Shown here in pieces: positions 1 to 8,167 of a stretch of DNA of 45,841 nucleotides (position 1 is the first letter of the stretch; each line of letters begins with the position of its first letter). This DNA is from Chitinophagaceae bacterium UBA4857 (GTDB taxonomy: Bacteria > Bacteroidota > Bacteroidia > Chitinophagales > Chitinophagaceae), in NCBI GenBank assembly GCA_002399735.1, contig DHEF01000004.1:185016-230856 (forward strand), read 5' to 3'. The notes under the pieces are model-generated. The model was not told the DNA's origin and ran no database searches. It saw only the letters and a program-made list of their open reading frames with translations. The translations under genes and the position numbers were made by a program.

Positions 1-180
1 CTTGTGCACCTGTAACATTACTCAGCATTTTGCAAGGTGCACCCCGACTTGTCGGTGGTACTGCATCAACGCGGAGCATCAATGAAGCAAATCCAATAAC
101 TAATATCGGATTAATTCTATTGGCCAAAATGCAGTACTCCGTATTTTAATCGGAGTGCCGGTATTTCTATTCGGCAATAA
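1..180 (+). repeat. Dispersed modular repeat, copy A (truncated by window edge)
   Basis: This copy begins inside the module GTGCACCTGTAACATTACTC. It continues through a short palindrome (CCGACTTGTCGG) and the ACTCCG...CGGAGT hairpin module. The same blocks recur at 2771-2919 (opposite strand) and 24060-24232. No ORF is carried. It lies upstream of the membrane protein gene at 270. Confidence 0.75.
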
Positions 181-224
181 CACGGTTTTCTCAATTTTGC
201 ATATAATTCGCATATATAAACACT

Positions 225-232
225 TACCTTTG
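225..232 (+). promoter_or_regulatory. Bacteroidota-type -7 box (TACCTTTG)
   Basis: This is an exact match to the Bacteroidota sigma-ABfr -7 consensus TAnnTTTG, 37 bases before the ATG at 270. A TTTG lies at 196-199, a little further upstream than the usual -33 spacing. Confidence 0.6.
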
Positions 233-269
233 CGCTACATTTTTTTGCTTACTTTTTAATAACATTATT

Positions 270-719
270 ATGTATCCGCATTTATTAGCCACACACAACG
301 TTTTTCGTTGGTTAGTTTTATTTACGTTATTAATTGCTATTATCATTGCCTTTAGCGGTTGGTTGGGTAATAAAACTTATGGTAAAGGCGCTCATAAGGC
401 CAGAGTATTTACCGTAATTTTTGCGCATGTGCAATTAGTACTTGGATTAGTGTTATACTTTGTTAGTCCGCAAGTAACTGTTTTTTTAGATGATGTTTCT
501 GCCGGCATGAAAGACAAAGCCTTACGTTTTGTAGGCATGGAACATGGTTTAATGATGCTGATTGCTGTTATTGCCATTACCATAGGTTCTGCAAAAGTAA
601 AACGCCAAACAACTGATCAAGGAAAGTATAAAACAATGGCCATTTGGTTTGCCATTGCATTAGCAGTAATTCTATATGCTATTCCTTGGAATATGCCACA
701 TTTCCGCCCTTTTAATTAA
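270..719 (+). CDS. Small four-helix integral membrane protein, conserved in Bacteroidota
   Basis: This 149-residue protein is mostly hydrophobic, with four predicted membrane helices near residues 12-32, 46-66, 88-107 and 122-141. Histidines occur in or near helices (THNVFRW, AHVQ, MEHG). That would fit a small b-type cytochrome-like fold, and I recall relatives sometimes being labelled cytochrome b, but heme binding is not shown. A -7 box precedes it and a strong terminator follows, so it looks monocistronic. The function is not known to me. Confidence 0.85.
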   Translation: MYPHLLATHNVFRWLVLFTLLIAIIIAFSGWLGNKTYGKGAHKARVFTVIFAHVQLVLGLVLYFVSPQVTVFLDDVSAGMKDKALRFVGMEHGLMMLIAVIAITIGSAKVKRQTTDQGKYKTMAIWFAIALAVILYAIPWNMPHFRPFN

Positions 720-738
720 ATGATTTAATTATAAAGCA

Positions 739-769
739 AAAGCCGAAGTTTCTATACTTCGGCTTTTTT
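739..769 (+). terminator. Rho-independent terminator
   Basis: An 11-bp perfect stem, AAAGCCGAAGT / ACTTCGGCTTT, with a 6-base loop runs into a T tract 20 bases after the stop at 719. Confidence 0.9.
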
Positions 770-780
770 GTGTTTCTAGT

Positions 781-885
781 GCAGGTCTCTGACCTGTGAT
801 TAGGAGTTACTTGATTTGTTTTATAAGAAAAATATTATTTTGTATTGAAGTTAAGTAATAAGAAGGCACAGGTCGGGAGACCTGC
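781..885. repeat. MITE-like imperfect hairpin, interrupted at its right end by the IS
   Basis: The ends are inverted: GCAGGTCTCTGACCTGTG at 781-798 and, at 867-885, a sequence whose complement is GCAGGTCTCCCGACCTGTG. The similarity continues inward imperfectly for about 20 more bases (GAGTTACTTGATTT against TTATTACTTAACTT). The element is about 105 bp and non-coding. The right-hand end sequence reappears at 2272-2282 as the IS target duplication. Confidence 0.6.
875..885. repeat. IS target-site duplication, left copy
   Basis: GGGAGACCTGC (11 bases) is repeated exactly at 2272-2282, directly outside the two inverted repeats. Depending on where the IS end is placed, the duplication is 10 or 11 bp, typical of IS4-family insertion. 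Confidence 0.85.
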
Positions 886-2271
886 AATGCTATTAAGTTA
901 AGGTTTATTTATAAGTTTGATGGAGTCTTGTTTTGTTTTTTCGTAGCGGAGATCGAGGGAAGCTTCTATTAGGCCTAATGGTAATCACAGATTTTATTAT
1001 CAGTGTAATTAATTCTTCAATTAGGTTTTTGACTTTATTGAAATTGACTAACGCTACTATTTTATGTCTGATAAATCTGTAGGCATTTTGCCAATTGAAT
1101 TTGTATTTCAGAGTTCTATGTTCGTGCTTACACTCTATCTCATATTGGCTAGCCCTACCAATGATTGAAATCAAATTGATCATAAAAATATGGGCCTCGA
1201 ACTCTTGAAATATTCCTTCGGGTTTACGACTGCCAAAGTGTTCAAGCTTCATCTTGGGTTTCAATTTTTATACCCTTCTTCTATTCCCCATCTCAGCTCA
1301 TAAAGTGTTGTAATATCCTTACTACTATACAATTTTAAGTTACATAAAGAAGATACAAGCAGTTCGACTTCTCCATTAGCTAAAGTTACCCTGGTTACAC
1401 GTACCTTGATTGGTTCATAATCAAGATTGTGCTTACAACACGTCGCTTTCTCTTTTTTACTTGGGCGCCAATCTGTTATTACATCAGTCTCAACTATTTC
1501 TATGGCTCTTTGGCCAAATAAAGAACTGGAACCACTAATTCTAACACAAAAATCCTTTTTATATTTTAGTAATCGCTTAAGCGTACTGAAATCTCCAAAT
1601 CCTCTGTCAAGTAGAAGTATAGACTTGGACTGCGGTAATGTTTCTAAACATTCATCTAAAAGGGTTCTTTCTGAGTTTTCCATTTTTGAAAGTCGACCAG
1701 CTATAACAAAGTCAGTAAAAACATCAAAAATCATTAAGGCTTGGGCTAAACAGTTTTTTACTCCATGATTATTGCAGGAATGCACTCCAAAGTAGTCTTT
1801 CATTTGTTTGGAGGCAGGTAGGGATACGGTAGAACCATCTGCGGCAAGCAACTGAAATCCCTTCCACAGCTTGGTATGAGTACCGTGATGGAAGTCAACG
1901 AGAAGCTTATTAAGGTCCTTAAAAAAGGATATATGTATTTTAAACCGGGCCAATGAAAATGCGGCACCAGTAACAGAAGAAGCGGTATTAAAAAATGGCA
2001 ATACCAGGGAAAGGTTATACTCAACAGATTCTTTAAATAAGTTTAAGATGGTGGAGACAACGACAGGAAAAGTGAGAACCCTATTTCTGGAAAAGGAACT
2101 TGAATCAGTAATGTAAGCTTCTTTTGAAGGTCCGCTAACAATAAAATTATATACTTTTTTTAGAAGCTTCTCTATGCTTCTTAGTGGCTTGAATATCAAT
2201 ATTCATACTGGTATATTTATTTAAAACAAATATACTCCCTCATAACTGATTTTCTTAACTTAATAGCATTA
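886..2271 (-). mobile_element. IS4-family insertion sequence
   Basis: The element is about 1.39 kb. It is bounded by perfect 17-bp inverted repeats, AATGCTATTAAGTTAAG at 886-902 and its complement at 2254-2270, and flanked by an 11-bp direct repeat. It contains one transposase reading frame on the minus strand, broken by a frameshift near 1260. Both ends and the target duplication are intact, so insertion is probably recent, but the transposase break suggests this copy cannot move by itself. Confidence 0.9.
905..2199 (-). pseudogene. IS4-family DDE transposase, frameshifted
   Basis: The first part (1261-2199, 312 residues) holds the DDE core: Asp in LLAADGSTVSLP, Asp in ILLLDRGFGDF, and the IS4 signature YELRWGIEEGYK with the catalytic Glu. 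It stops at ...EGYKN. The rest (905-1264), starting at KPKMKLEHFG, continues the family sequence in the -1 frame up to a basic C-terminus. Joined, the protein would be about 430 residues, the normal length. The junction reads TAT AAA AAT TGA. It has only five A's and no tandem slippery heptamer, so a one-base deletion is likelier than programmed frameshifting. Confidence 0.85.
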
Positions 2272-2282
2272 GGGAGACCTGC
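2272..2282. repeat. IS target-site duplication, right copy
   Basis: GGGAGACCTGC matches 875-885 exactly. Removing the IS and one copy restores the end of the MITE-like hairpin. Confidence 0.85.
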
Positions 2283-2315
2283 GTTATGTAAAAACTCTTT
2301 TTTAATTAAATAAAT

Positions 2316-2698
2316 ATGAATGTAAGAATTGTTTATCCCGCTATTGTTATTGGCGTTAACACTATTGATAAAATTAACTACCGATACTTGGTTGCGGATA
2401 AACGATATTTATCAACCGCTTTTAGAAATGTTAGGATAGTTGATTATGAAGGCAATCTTTTTGATATACCCAAAGTAGAAAAAAGTGGAGGGTTAGACCT
2501 TTTCTACAGTGTTAAGCTGTTTGGTTATATTGTTAAGGTTAAACCTTTTTTGAAAGAGCTGTAAAACAGATTGATATTAAAAGTTTAAAAGAGGTATTGA
2601 CTGATTTTTTGCAAAGAAAACCTCATGAGTTTTCTGCATTTCCCGATTCTAATAGTTTGATTAAAGAAATTGAATCTAAACTTCTCTTTCTGATATAA
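2316..2698 (+). pseudogene. Small hypothetical gene with a frameshift
   Basis: The open part is 82 residues (2316-2564), beginning MNVRIVYPAIVIGVNTIDK. Directly after a six-T run (about 2546-2551) another frame continues protein-like sequence without a stop to 2698 (AVKQIDIKSLKEVLTDFLQR...). One extra T would join both into a protein of about 127 residues. Either the gene is recently broken or the homopolymer was misread. I do not recognise the family. It lies just downstream of the IS and has no clear promoter of its own. Confidence 0.5.
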
Positions 2699-2716
2699 TA
2701 GATATGTTTTAAACAT

Positions 2717-2790
2717 TAAGAATCTTCGTCAAAAAACTCGACACGAACATTAGGATAATGATAATAAAAAGAAACAGCATTGTCCAATGC
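2717..2790 (-). pseudogene. Possible 3' remnant of a gene next to a repeat
   Basis: On the minus strand one frame reads ...ALDNAVSFYYHYPNVRV and then EFFDEDS before a stop at 2717. This looks like the natural end of a soluble protein. Upstream the frame runs into the dispersed repeat at 2771-2919, so any 5' part is missing. It is a short and uncertain call. Confidence 0.25.
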
Positions 2791-2919
2791 TGAATAGCGA
2801 TATACAGTACCACCGACAAGTCGGGGTGGACTTTGCAAAATGCTGAGTAATGTTACAGGTGCACAAGTGAGTGACACAACAGACGATGATAGTAGTAATG
2901 CTGCTGGTTAACAAAAAAT
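2771..2919 (-). repeat. Dispersed modular repeat, copy B
   Basis: Read on the minus strand it runs TTTTTTGTTAACCAGCAGCA, then the ATCATCGTCTGTTGTGTCAC core, then the GTGCACCTGTAACATTACTC and CCGACTTGTCGG modules. It ends with the TATATCGCTATTCAGCATTGG module. It lies beyond the 3' end of rsgA. Confidence 0.8.
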
Positions 2920-2946
2920 CTTTAATTTGACAGACTCTAATCTGAG

Positions 2947-2963
2947 CCCCTCCTTCGGAGGGG
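2947..2963. repeat. GC-rich hairpin near the rsgA 3' end
   Basis: CCCCTCC / GGAGGGG form a 7-bp stem with a 3-base loop, embedded in AGACTCTAA...GGTTGGGGAGG. The arrangement resembles the CCCCTTTAGGGG insert inside repeat copies D, K and L. It has no proper T tract on the minus strand directly after it. Confidence 0.5.
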
Positions 2964-2975
2964 TTGGGGAGGCCG

Positions 2976-3905
2976 TTAATAACCCGGATTAGCCAAGGAA
3001 TCATAAATACTTAAATAACTCATGTATCTGTCTTCGTTAATTTGTTCTTCGGCTACGGCTTTTTTAATGGCACATTTGGGTTCGTTAATATGCTGGCAAT
3101 TGTTAAACTGGCAATCGTGTAAACGGCTGCGCATTTCGGGGAAATAGTGCGACAGCTCATCTTTTTCAACACCTGATATGGCAAACTCACGCATGCCGGG
3201 AGTGTCGATGATTTTACCATTGTTGGGGAGGTCGTACATTTCGGCAAAAGTGGTGGTGTGCATGCCTTTGCCACTCCAGTTACTTACGTCCTGCGTTTTA
3301 ATATTTTTACCGGGCAAAATACTGTTTACAAATGATGATTTGCCTACACCACTGTGTCCGCTAACCAGGGATACTTTGTCTTTTAATAAGGCATCAATTT
3401 CCTGCATACCGGTTTGCTCGCTAACGCTAATGTTTAATACTTTGTAACCAATGGCTTCGTACCTGTTTTTATATTCTTCAAACTTGTCCAGCTCTTTTTG
3501 TTTGTATAAATCGGCTTTATTATAAACAATAATGGCGGGTACATGGTACATTTCGCAGGCAACCAAAAAACGATCGATAAAGCCTGTGGAAGTGCGGGGT
3601 TCTTTTATGGTAGCTAATAAAATAGATTGATCGAGATTGGCGGCAATAATATGTTGCTGGTGTTTGTGTCGTGGCGATTGTCGGTTAATATAGTTTTTAC
3701 GGTCATCTATTCCGGTAATGGTTACTGTTTTTTCGGCAGTATCTTCAGCGGCTATAGTCACCACATCGCCAACAGCAATAGGATTGGTACTGGTAATATC
3801 CTCGTCAATTTTAAACACACCCTTCATACGGGCTTGTACCCATTGCCCGTCATCTGTTTTTACACTATACCAACTACCCGTTGATTTGTACACCGTTGCT
3901 TTCAT
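2976..3905 (-). CDS. rsgA: Ribosome small-subunit-dependent GTPase A
   Basis: RsgA checks late maturation of the 30S subunit, hydrolysing GTP when bound to it. The 309-residue protein has an N-terminal OB fold (about 1-65) and a circularly permuted GTPase: G4 NKAD at 129-132 precedes the P-loop GHSGVGKS at 183-190 and DTPG at 234-237. A C-terminal zinc knuckle is formed by C265, C270, H272 and C278. That order is diagnostic of the family. The ATG at 3905 gives normal length. It is separated from the bat operon by about 105 bases, so it probably has its own promoter. Confidence 0.97.
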   Translation of the reverse strand: MKATVYKSTGSWYSVKTDDGQWVQARMKGVFKIDEDITSTNPIAVGDVVTIAAEDTAEKTVTITGIDDRKNYINRQSPRHKHQQHIIAANLDQSILLATIKEPRTSTGFIDRFLVACEMYHVPAIIVYNKADLYKQKELDKFEEYKNRYEAIGYKVLNISVSEQTGMQEIDALLKDKVSLVSGHSGVGKSSFVNSILPGKNIKTQDVSNWSGKGMHTTTFAEMYDLPNNGKIIDTPGMREFAISGVEKDELSHYFPEMRSRLHDCQFNNCQHINEPKCAIKKAVAEEQINEDRYMSYLSIYDSLANPGY

Positions 3906-4010
3906 GCAGTAAAATTAGGCAAAGTAAAAATGAAAAAGTAAAAATGAAAAACTGACTTGAAAAGATGGCAAGTTCTTACATCCTACATCATCAAATCAGA
4001 CATCATACAT

Positions 4011-5021
4011 CTAGGGGAGTTTTCTAAACACCGTCATTTTTAAAATTTGCTCTAACAGTAAAAAAGCTAAAGCGGCCAATAAAAAAGGTAAAAACTGTTC
4101 TTTAAATCTTTTGTAGGTTACTAATTCTACTTTCGATTTTTCCAGTTTGTCGATAGAGGCATAAATATCAGTAAGTGCTTTTTTATCGGTGGCACGGAAA
4201 AACAAGCCACCGGTTTCGGTTGCAATTTTAGTCAGTAAGTCTTCGTCTAAAAAATCATCAGTTGCTTTAATTGTTTCGTTACCTAACTCAGATGTAGAGG
4301 CTCCCCTGGCGCCCATGCCAATGGTGTACACTTTTACACGTTTTACTTTAGCAATTTCCAATGCCGACAAAGGGTCAATCAAACGGGTAACAGGTGCATC
4401 CTCCTTACCGTCTGTTAACAAAATAACTATTTGTGTTTTAGCATTTGTGGATGATATTCTATCCACGGCAGTAGCCAGTCCTTCGCCAATTAAAGTGCCC
4501 GGTTCAAGGTATTGTCCATCACGAATTTCCAGGGAACGAATCTGTTTGATTAATGTGTTTTTATCGGGTGTAATGGGGCATTTAGTAAAACTTTCGCCGG
4601 AAAAAATAACCAGGCCAATGCGGTCAACAGGGCGGCTGCGTACAAAATCTTCTGCTACTTGTTTGGCCGCTTCCATACGATTGGGGGCAATATCTCTTTC
4701 GCTCATACTACCACTTACATCAATACACAACATAATATCAATGCCTTCGCCTTGTGTTTTTTGTATATCGCTACGTTCTTGCGGTCGGGCCAATGCAATA
4801 ATGATAGAAACGATAGCTAACAAACGCAATATAAAAACCAGATGACGTAATTTACTTTTGCCGGTGGTAATGTTTAAGGTGCTGGTAGTAGTTACTAATA
4901 CCGAACCATTTTGTTTGTTGTGCGTACGCAGGTAATGCCAGATAAGAAATGGCAGTAAGCCCAATAATATAAAATTTTCGGGCCAGGCAAAATCAATATT
5001 TTTTAACCATTCGTACACCAT
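4011..5021 (-). CDS. batA: BatA-type von Willebrand factor A membrane protein
   Basis: This 336-residue protein has membrane segments near 15-32, 60-78 and at the C-terminus (about 308-330). A vWA domain lies between them. The metal-ion-dependent adhesion site is intact: DVSGSMS at 101-107, a Thr in EPGTLIGEG near 176, and LLTDGKED at 201-208. It is the last gene of the moxR-DUF58-BatD-like-batA cluster, linked in Bacteroidota to aerotolerance and envelope stress. Its start codon overlaps the preceding stop by one base (TAATG), so translation is probably coupled. No batB-like second vWA gene follows in this window. Confidence 0.92.
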   Translation of the reverse strand: MVYEWLKNIDFAWPENFILLGLLPFLIWHYLRTHNKQNGSVLVTTTSTLNITTGKSKLRHLVFILRLLAIVSIIIALARPQERSDIQKTQGEGIDIMLCIDVSGSMSERDIAPNRMEAAKQVAEDFVRSRPVDRIGLVIFSGESFTKCPITPDKNTLIKQIRSLEIRDGQYLEPGTLIGEGLATAVDRISSTNAKTQIVILLTDGKEDAPVTRLIDPLSALEIAKVKRVKVYTIGMGARGASTSELGNETIKATDDFLDEDLLTKIATETGGLFFRATDKKALTDIYASIDKLEKSKVELVTYKRFKEQFLPFLLAALAFLLLEQILKMTVFRKLP

Positions 5022-5953
5022 TAGCTCTTGGTATTTTTATGGGCATTGGCAGCAGCTTCCTGCTGCTGTTGAAAGTTTTCAATATGTTTTATGGTAGCGG
5101 TGATGGCTTCCATGCTAAAATCATCTTCGGTTGTTTGCGGGGTAAATCTGGCAAACTTTACAAAATCGCCTAATAACAAAGCTTGTTTTATATTGTTAAA
5201 CTTAGTTTCCGGTAACAAGTATGCACTTAAGCTTTGTAATAACTGGTTAGTGGTTTGTTGGTTAGTATTTAATGTTAAACGACTATCCAAATAATCTCTT
5301 AAGGTGTCTGATAAAACAGTATGATAAGTTTTGTTATCCGGTTTGTTGGCAGCTAATTGTTGTAAGGCTTGCATAGCGGTTTGGTAGGCACTTAATGCTG
5401 GCGCTGCTACTGTAGGCGCTAGTGTTTTTTTCTTTCTGGTTAATGCGTACAAAACTATAATTACAAACAATAAAGCTATGCCTGCTACTATCCACCAGGT
5501 AATATTTTGTTCTCTTTCATCGGGTACATCTTCTACATCTTTAATGTCGTGGTAGGGTTGGTTGCTGTCAAATTCCGAGTAACCAACATCAACCGTTATG
5601 CTGTCGGTTTGTACACCATCGCTCATTACATACGGTGGTATAACCCACTGGCCGGAATCAAAACTGGTAACCTGTAACTGACGGCGAATAATGGTACTGC
5701 CACCTTTATTTATGGTATCGTTTTTACTAGTACCAATAAATTCAAAATGCGCAATACTATCAATACCCATAAAACGGATAGGCTCGTTCTCGGGAATAGT
5801 AGTTTCTATGGTTAACGAAAACTGTTCGCCAATAAAAATCTTGTTTTTATCTACCGATGCCTTTATAGTAGTAGCCTGTTGTGAAAAACTGTAAGTACTA
5901 ATAAAATGAAATAGTAATAAAAATAAAATCCTATGTTGTGTTAAACCTGTCAT
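5021..5953 (-). CDS. BatD/DUF4381-like envelope protein of the Bat operon
   Basis: The 310-residue protein has a signal peptide (about 1-25, ending SFSQQ), a beta-rich extracytoplasmic domain to about 145, and one membrane helix (about 151-171). The cytoplasmic tail is helical, Gln-rich and Lys-rich. The N-terminal part (VDKNKIFIGEQFSLTIET) looks like the immunoglobulin-like repeats of BatD. The tail resembles DUF4381-type partners. It overlaps batA by one base and sits 13 bases after the DUF58 gene, so it belongs to one transcript. The exact family is inferred from position and architecture. Confidence 0.75.
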   Translation of the reverse strand: MTGLTQHRILFLLLFHFISTYSFSQQATTIKASVDKNKIFIGEQFSLTIETTIPENEPIRFMGIDSIAHFEFIGTSKNDTINKGGSTIIRRQLQVTSFDSGQWVIPPYVMSDGVQTDSITVDVGYSEFDSNQPYHDIKDVEDVPDEREQNITWWIVAGIALLFVIIVLYALTRKKKTLAPTVAAPALSAYQTAMQALQQLAANKPDNKTYHTVLSDTLRDYLDSRLTLNTNQQTTNQLLQSLSAYLLPETKFNNIKQALLLGDFVKFARFTPQTTEDDFSMEAITATIKHIENFQQQQEAAANAHKNTKS

Positions 5954-5966
5954 GTAGTTACGTCAA

Positions 5967-6839
5967 TCATTTATTTCTGCTTAAAAAGAAACGCTGCAAT
6001 ACTTTTACGTAATCGTCGCCAGTACGCACATGTAATAAATCGCTGTTGGCTTTTTTAAATACCTGCGTAGTAAGGTTGGTGTTATTAAAAAAAGCCTGTT
6101 GGTAATGGTGTCTTACTCTTGCCGATGAAGTGTCTACCCATTTCCCTTCACCTGTTTCTGCATCTGTCATTTGAGTAATACCAATATCAGGCAATTCCAT
6201 ATCCAGCTTGTCATAAAGTTTTATGCCAATAACATCATGTTTTTTGGCGGCAATACGTAAAGCGTCTTCGTAGTTCATGTCCACAAGGTCACTTAATATA
6301 AAAGCAATACTTACCTGGCGTGTTGCATTGGTAAAATAACGTAATGCTTCTGTAGTTTGTGTGCCATTGCCTTTAGGTTCTTTGCTAATCAACTCCCTCA
6401 CTATGTACAAAGCATGTTGCTTGCCTTTTTTAGGTGGTATATAACCTTCTACTTTATCGGTGTAAAAAATTACGCCAACTTTATCGCCATTGTTTACGGC
6501 CGAAAAGGCAAGTACGGCTGCTAATTCAACGGCTAATTCTTTTTTGCGAGCATATACGGTGCCTATATTGTTGCTGCGGCTTATATCCACCAACAACATC
6601 ACGGTTAATTCTCTTTCCTCTTCAAACACTTTGCTGTATGGGTGCCCAAACCTGGCCGATACGTTCCAGTCAATAAAACGAATATCATCACCTGGTGCGT
6701 ACTCCCTTACTTCCTTAAACGACATACCCTTGCCTTTAAAAGCACTATGGTACTCACCGGCAAATAAGTCAGTGGCCAGCTTGCGGCTTTTAACTTCCAG
6801 CAAACGAACTTTTTTTAATATTTCTTTTGTCGTTAACAT
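5967..6839 (-). CDS. DUF58 domain protein (MoxR partner)
   Basis: The 290-residue soluble protein carries the DUF58 signature GMSFKEVREYAPGDDIRFID at about 39-58, followed by a vWA-like fold whose metal site is partly kept (LLVDISRSN near 90). In MoxR clusters DUF58 proteins are thought to work as substrates or adaptors of the AAA+ ATPase. It lies 37 bases downstream of moxR, with a 10-bp hairpin in between, and 13 bases upstream of the BatD-like gene. Confidence 0.92.
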   Translation of the reverse strand: MLTTKEILKKVRLLEVKSRKLATDLFAGEYHSAFKGKGMSFKEVREYAPGDDIRFIDWNVSARFGHPYSKVFEEERELTVMLLVDISRSNNIGTVYARKKELAVELAAVLAFSAVNNGDKVGVIFYTDKVEGYIPPKKGKQHALYIVRELISKEPKGNGTQTTEALRYFTNATRQVSIAFILSDLVDMNYEDALRIAAKKHDVIGIKLYDKLDMELPDIGITQMTDAETGEGKWVDTSSARVRHHYQQAFFNNTNLTTQVFKKANSDLLHVRTGDDYVKVLQRFFLSRNK

Positions 6840-6847
6840 ACAGGAAA

Positions 6848-6877
6848 ATCTTAGATCTCAGATCTGCGATCTAAGAT
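6848..6877 (-). promoter_or_regulatory. Hairpin in the moxR-DUF58 junction
   Basis: ATCTTAGATC (6848-6857) pairs perfectly with GATCTAAGAT (6868-6877) around a 10-base loop, and the stem reaches the moxR stop codon. There is no T tract, so it is not a classical terminator. It could set differential mRNA stability between the ATPase and its partners. Confidence 0.5.
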
Positions 6878-7878
6878 CAAGGCACATTTATCTGTTTCAA
6901 AATATCATCAATAATATTTTCTACACTCATATTTTCCGCCTCGGCTTCGTAGGTAAGTCCAATACGGTGGCGTAACACATCATTGGCAATGCTGCGTACA
7001 TCTTCCGGAATTACAAAACCACGTTTATTTAAAAACGCTTGTGCTTTTGCAGCCAGTGCCAGGTTAATACTTCCCCTTGGCGATGCACCATAAGATATCA
7101 ACGGGCTTAAATGTCCCAATTGATATTTTTCCGGATTGCGGGTCGCAAAAACGATATCTAAAATATACTGTTCAATTTTTTCGTCCAGGTAAATCTGGCG
7201 TACCAAATCTTTAGCAGCAGTTACTTCCTGTATACTAACCACTTTGTTTACTGCAGGAGGTTTAGTGCCAGATACATTTTGGCGCAATATCAATTGCTCT
7301 TCGTGCATTTGCGGGTAACCCACTATTACTTTCATAATAAAACGGTCTACCTGTGCTTCCGGTAAGGGATACGTACCTTCCTGTTCCAACGGGTTTTGTG
7401 TAGCCAGTACCAAAAACGGCTCATCCAACTTATAAGTACTGTCGCCAATAGTTACCTGACGCTCCTGCATGGCTTCCAACAAAGCCGATTGTACTTTTGC
7501 CGGAGCCCGGTTAATTTCATCGGCTAATATAAAGTTGGCAAAAATGGGGCCTTTACGTACTATAAATTCATTACGTTGCTGATTATAAATAAGTGTTCCC
7601 AATACGTCTGCGGGTAATAAATCCGGTGTAAACTGTATACGGCTAAAATGTGCGTCAACTGCTTGTGCTAACGATTTTATGGTAAGTGTTTTGGCCAGGC
7701 CCGGTACACCTTCCAGTAAAACGTGACCGTTACTCAACAGCCCGATTAATAAACGATCCAGCATATACGACTGGCCCACAATAACATGTGCTACTTCGGC
7801 TCTTAATTTATCAATAAAACTTCCGGCTTGGGTAATACGTTCGTTTAACACACGTATATCTTCTGCGGTTTTAAGCAT
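6877..7878 (-). CDS. moxR: MoxR-family AAA+ ATPase
   Basis: This 333-residue ATPase has Walker A GVPGLAKT at 57-64 and Walker B ILADEIN at 117-123. The MoxR motif ATQNPLEQEGTYPLPEAQ and an arginine-finger region follow, then a helical lid domain. MoxR proteins act as chaperone-like remodellers for vWA partners, here the DUF58 protein and BatA encoded directly downstream. It is the first gene of the bat operon. Confidence 0.95.
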   Translation of the reverse strand: MLKTAEDIRVLNERITQAGSFIDKLRAEVAHVIVGQSYMLDRLLIGLLSNGHVLLEGVPGLAKTLTIKSLAQAVDAHFSRIQFTPDLLPADVLGTLIYNQQRNEFIVRKGPIFANFILADEINRAPAKVQSALLEAMQERQVTIGDSTYKLDEPFLVLATQNPLEQEGTYPLPEAQVDRFIMKVIVGYPQMHEEQLILRQNVSGTKPPAVNKVVSIQEVTAAKDLVRQIYLDEKIEQYILDIVFATRNPEKYQLGHLSPLISYGASPRGSINLALAAKAQAFLNKRGFVIPEDVRSIANDVLRHRIGLTYEAEAENMSVENIIDDILKQINVP

Positions 7879-8010
7879 GACTATATAATTAGTTATAAAA
7901 TTACTTTGTAAGTATAAGCAAAAAAATTGCCGATATTATGTTATTGGCCAAATAATTAGCAAAAAACTAGTAGTTTTTATGTGATTGGTAAAATAAAGCA
8001 GGCTTTTTAG
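7879..8010. other. Intergenic stretch upstream of moxR
   Basis: This holds a short palindrome, AAAAACTAGTAGTTTTT (about 7962-7978), and otherwise AT-rich sequence. The moxR promoter must lie here, but I see no exact TAnnTTTG box on the minus strand. Confidence 0.4.
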
Positions 8011-8106
8011 TTTTTGTTAGTCAGCAGCAGTACTACTATCATCGTCTGTTGTGTCACTCACTTGTACGTTCGGTAACAATATTCAGCATTTGGCACAACG
8101 CTGCTT
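8011..8106 (+). repeat. Dispersed modular repeat, copy C
   Basis: It begins TTTTTGTTAGTCAGCAGCAG, continues through ACTATCATCGTCTGTTGTGT and CACTCACTTGTACG, and ends with a CAGCATTTGGCACAACGCTG module. It lies beyond the 3' end of nadE and upstream of moxR. Confidence 0.8.
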
Positions 8107-8167
8107 ATTACAATTTAACTTAAATGCAACAATCGTGAGTCTTGCTCAATCTATAAATATTAAATGG

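Noticed and set aside
1258..1272. Programmed -1 frameshift in the IS4 transposase
   Set aside because: The context TAT AAA AAT TGA does not allow tandem re-pairing in the P site; a deletion is simpler.
2750..3004. 84-codon minus-strand ORF as a gene
   Set aside because: It runs through repeat copy B and into rsgA, with low-complexity composition.
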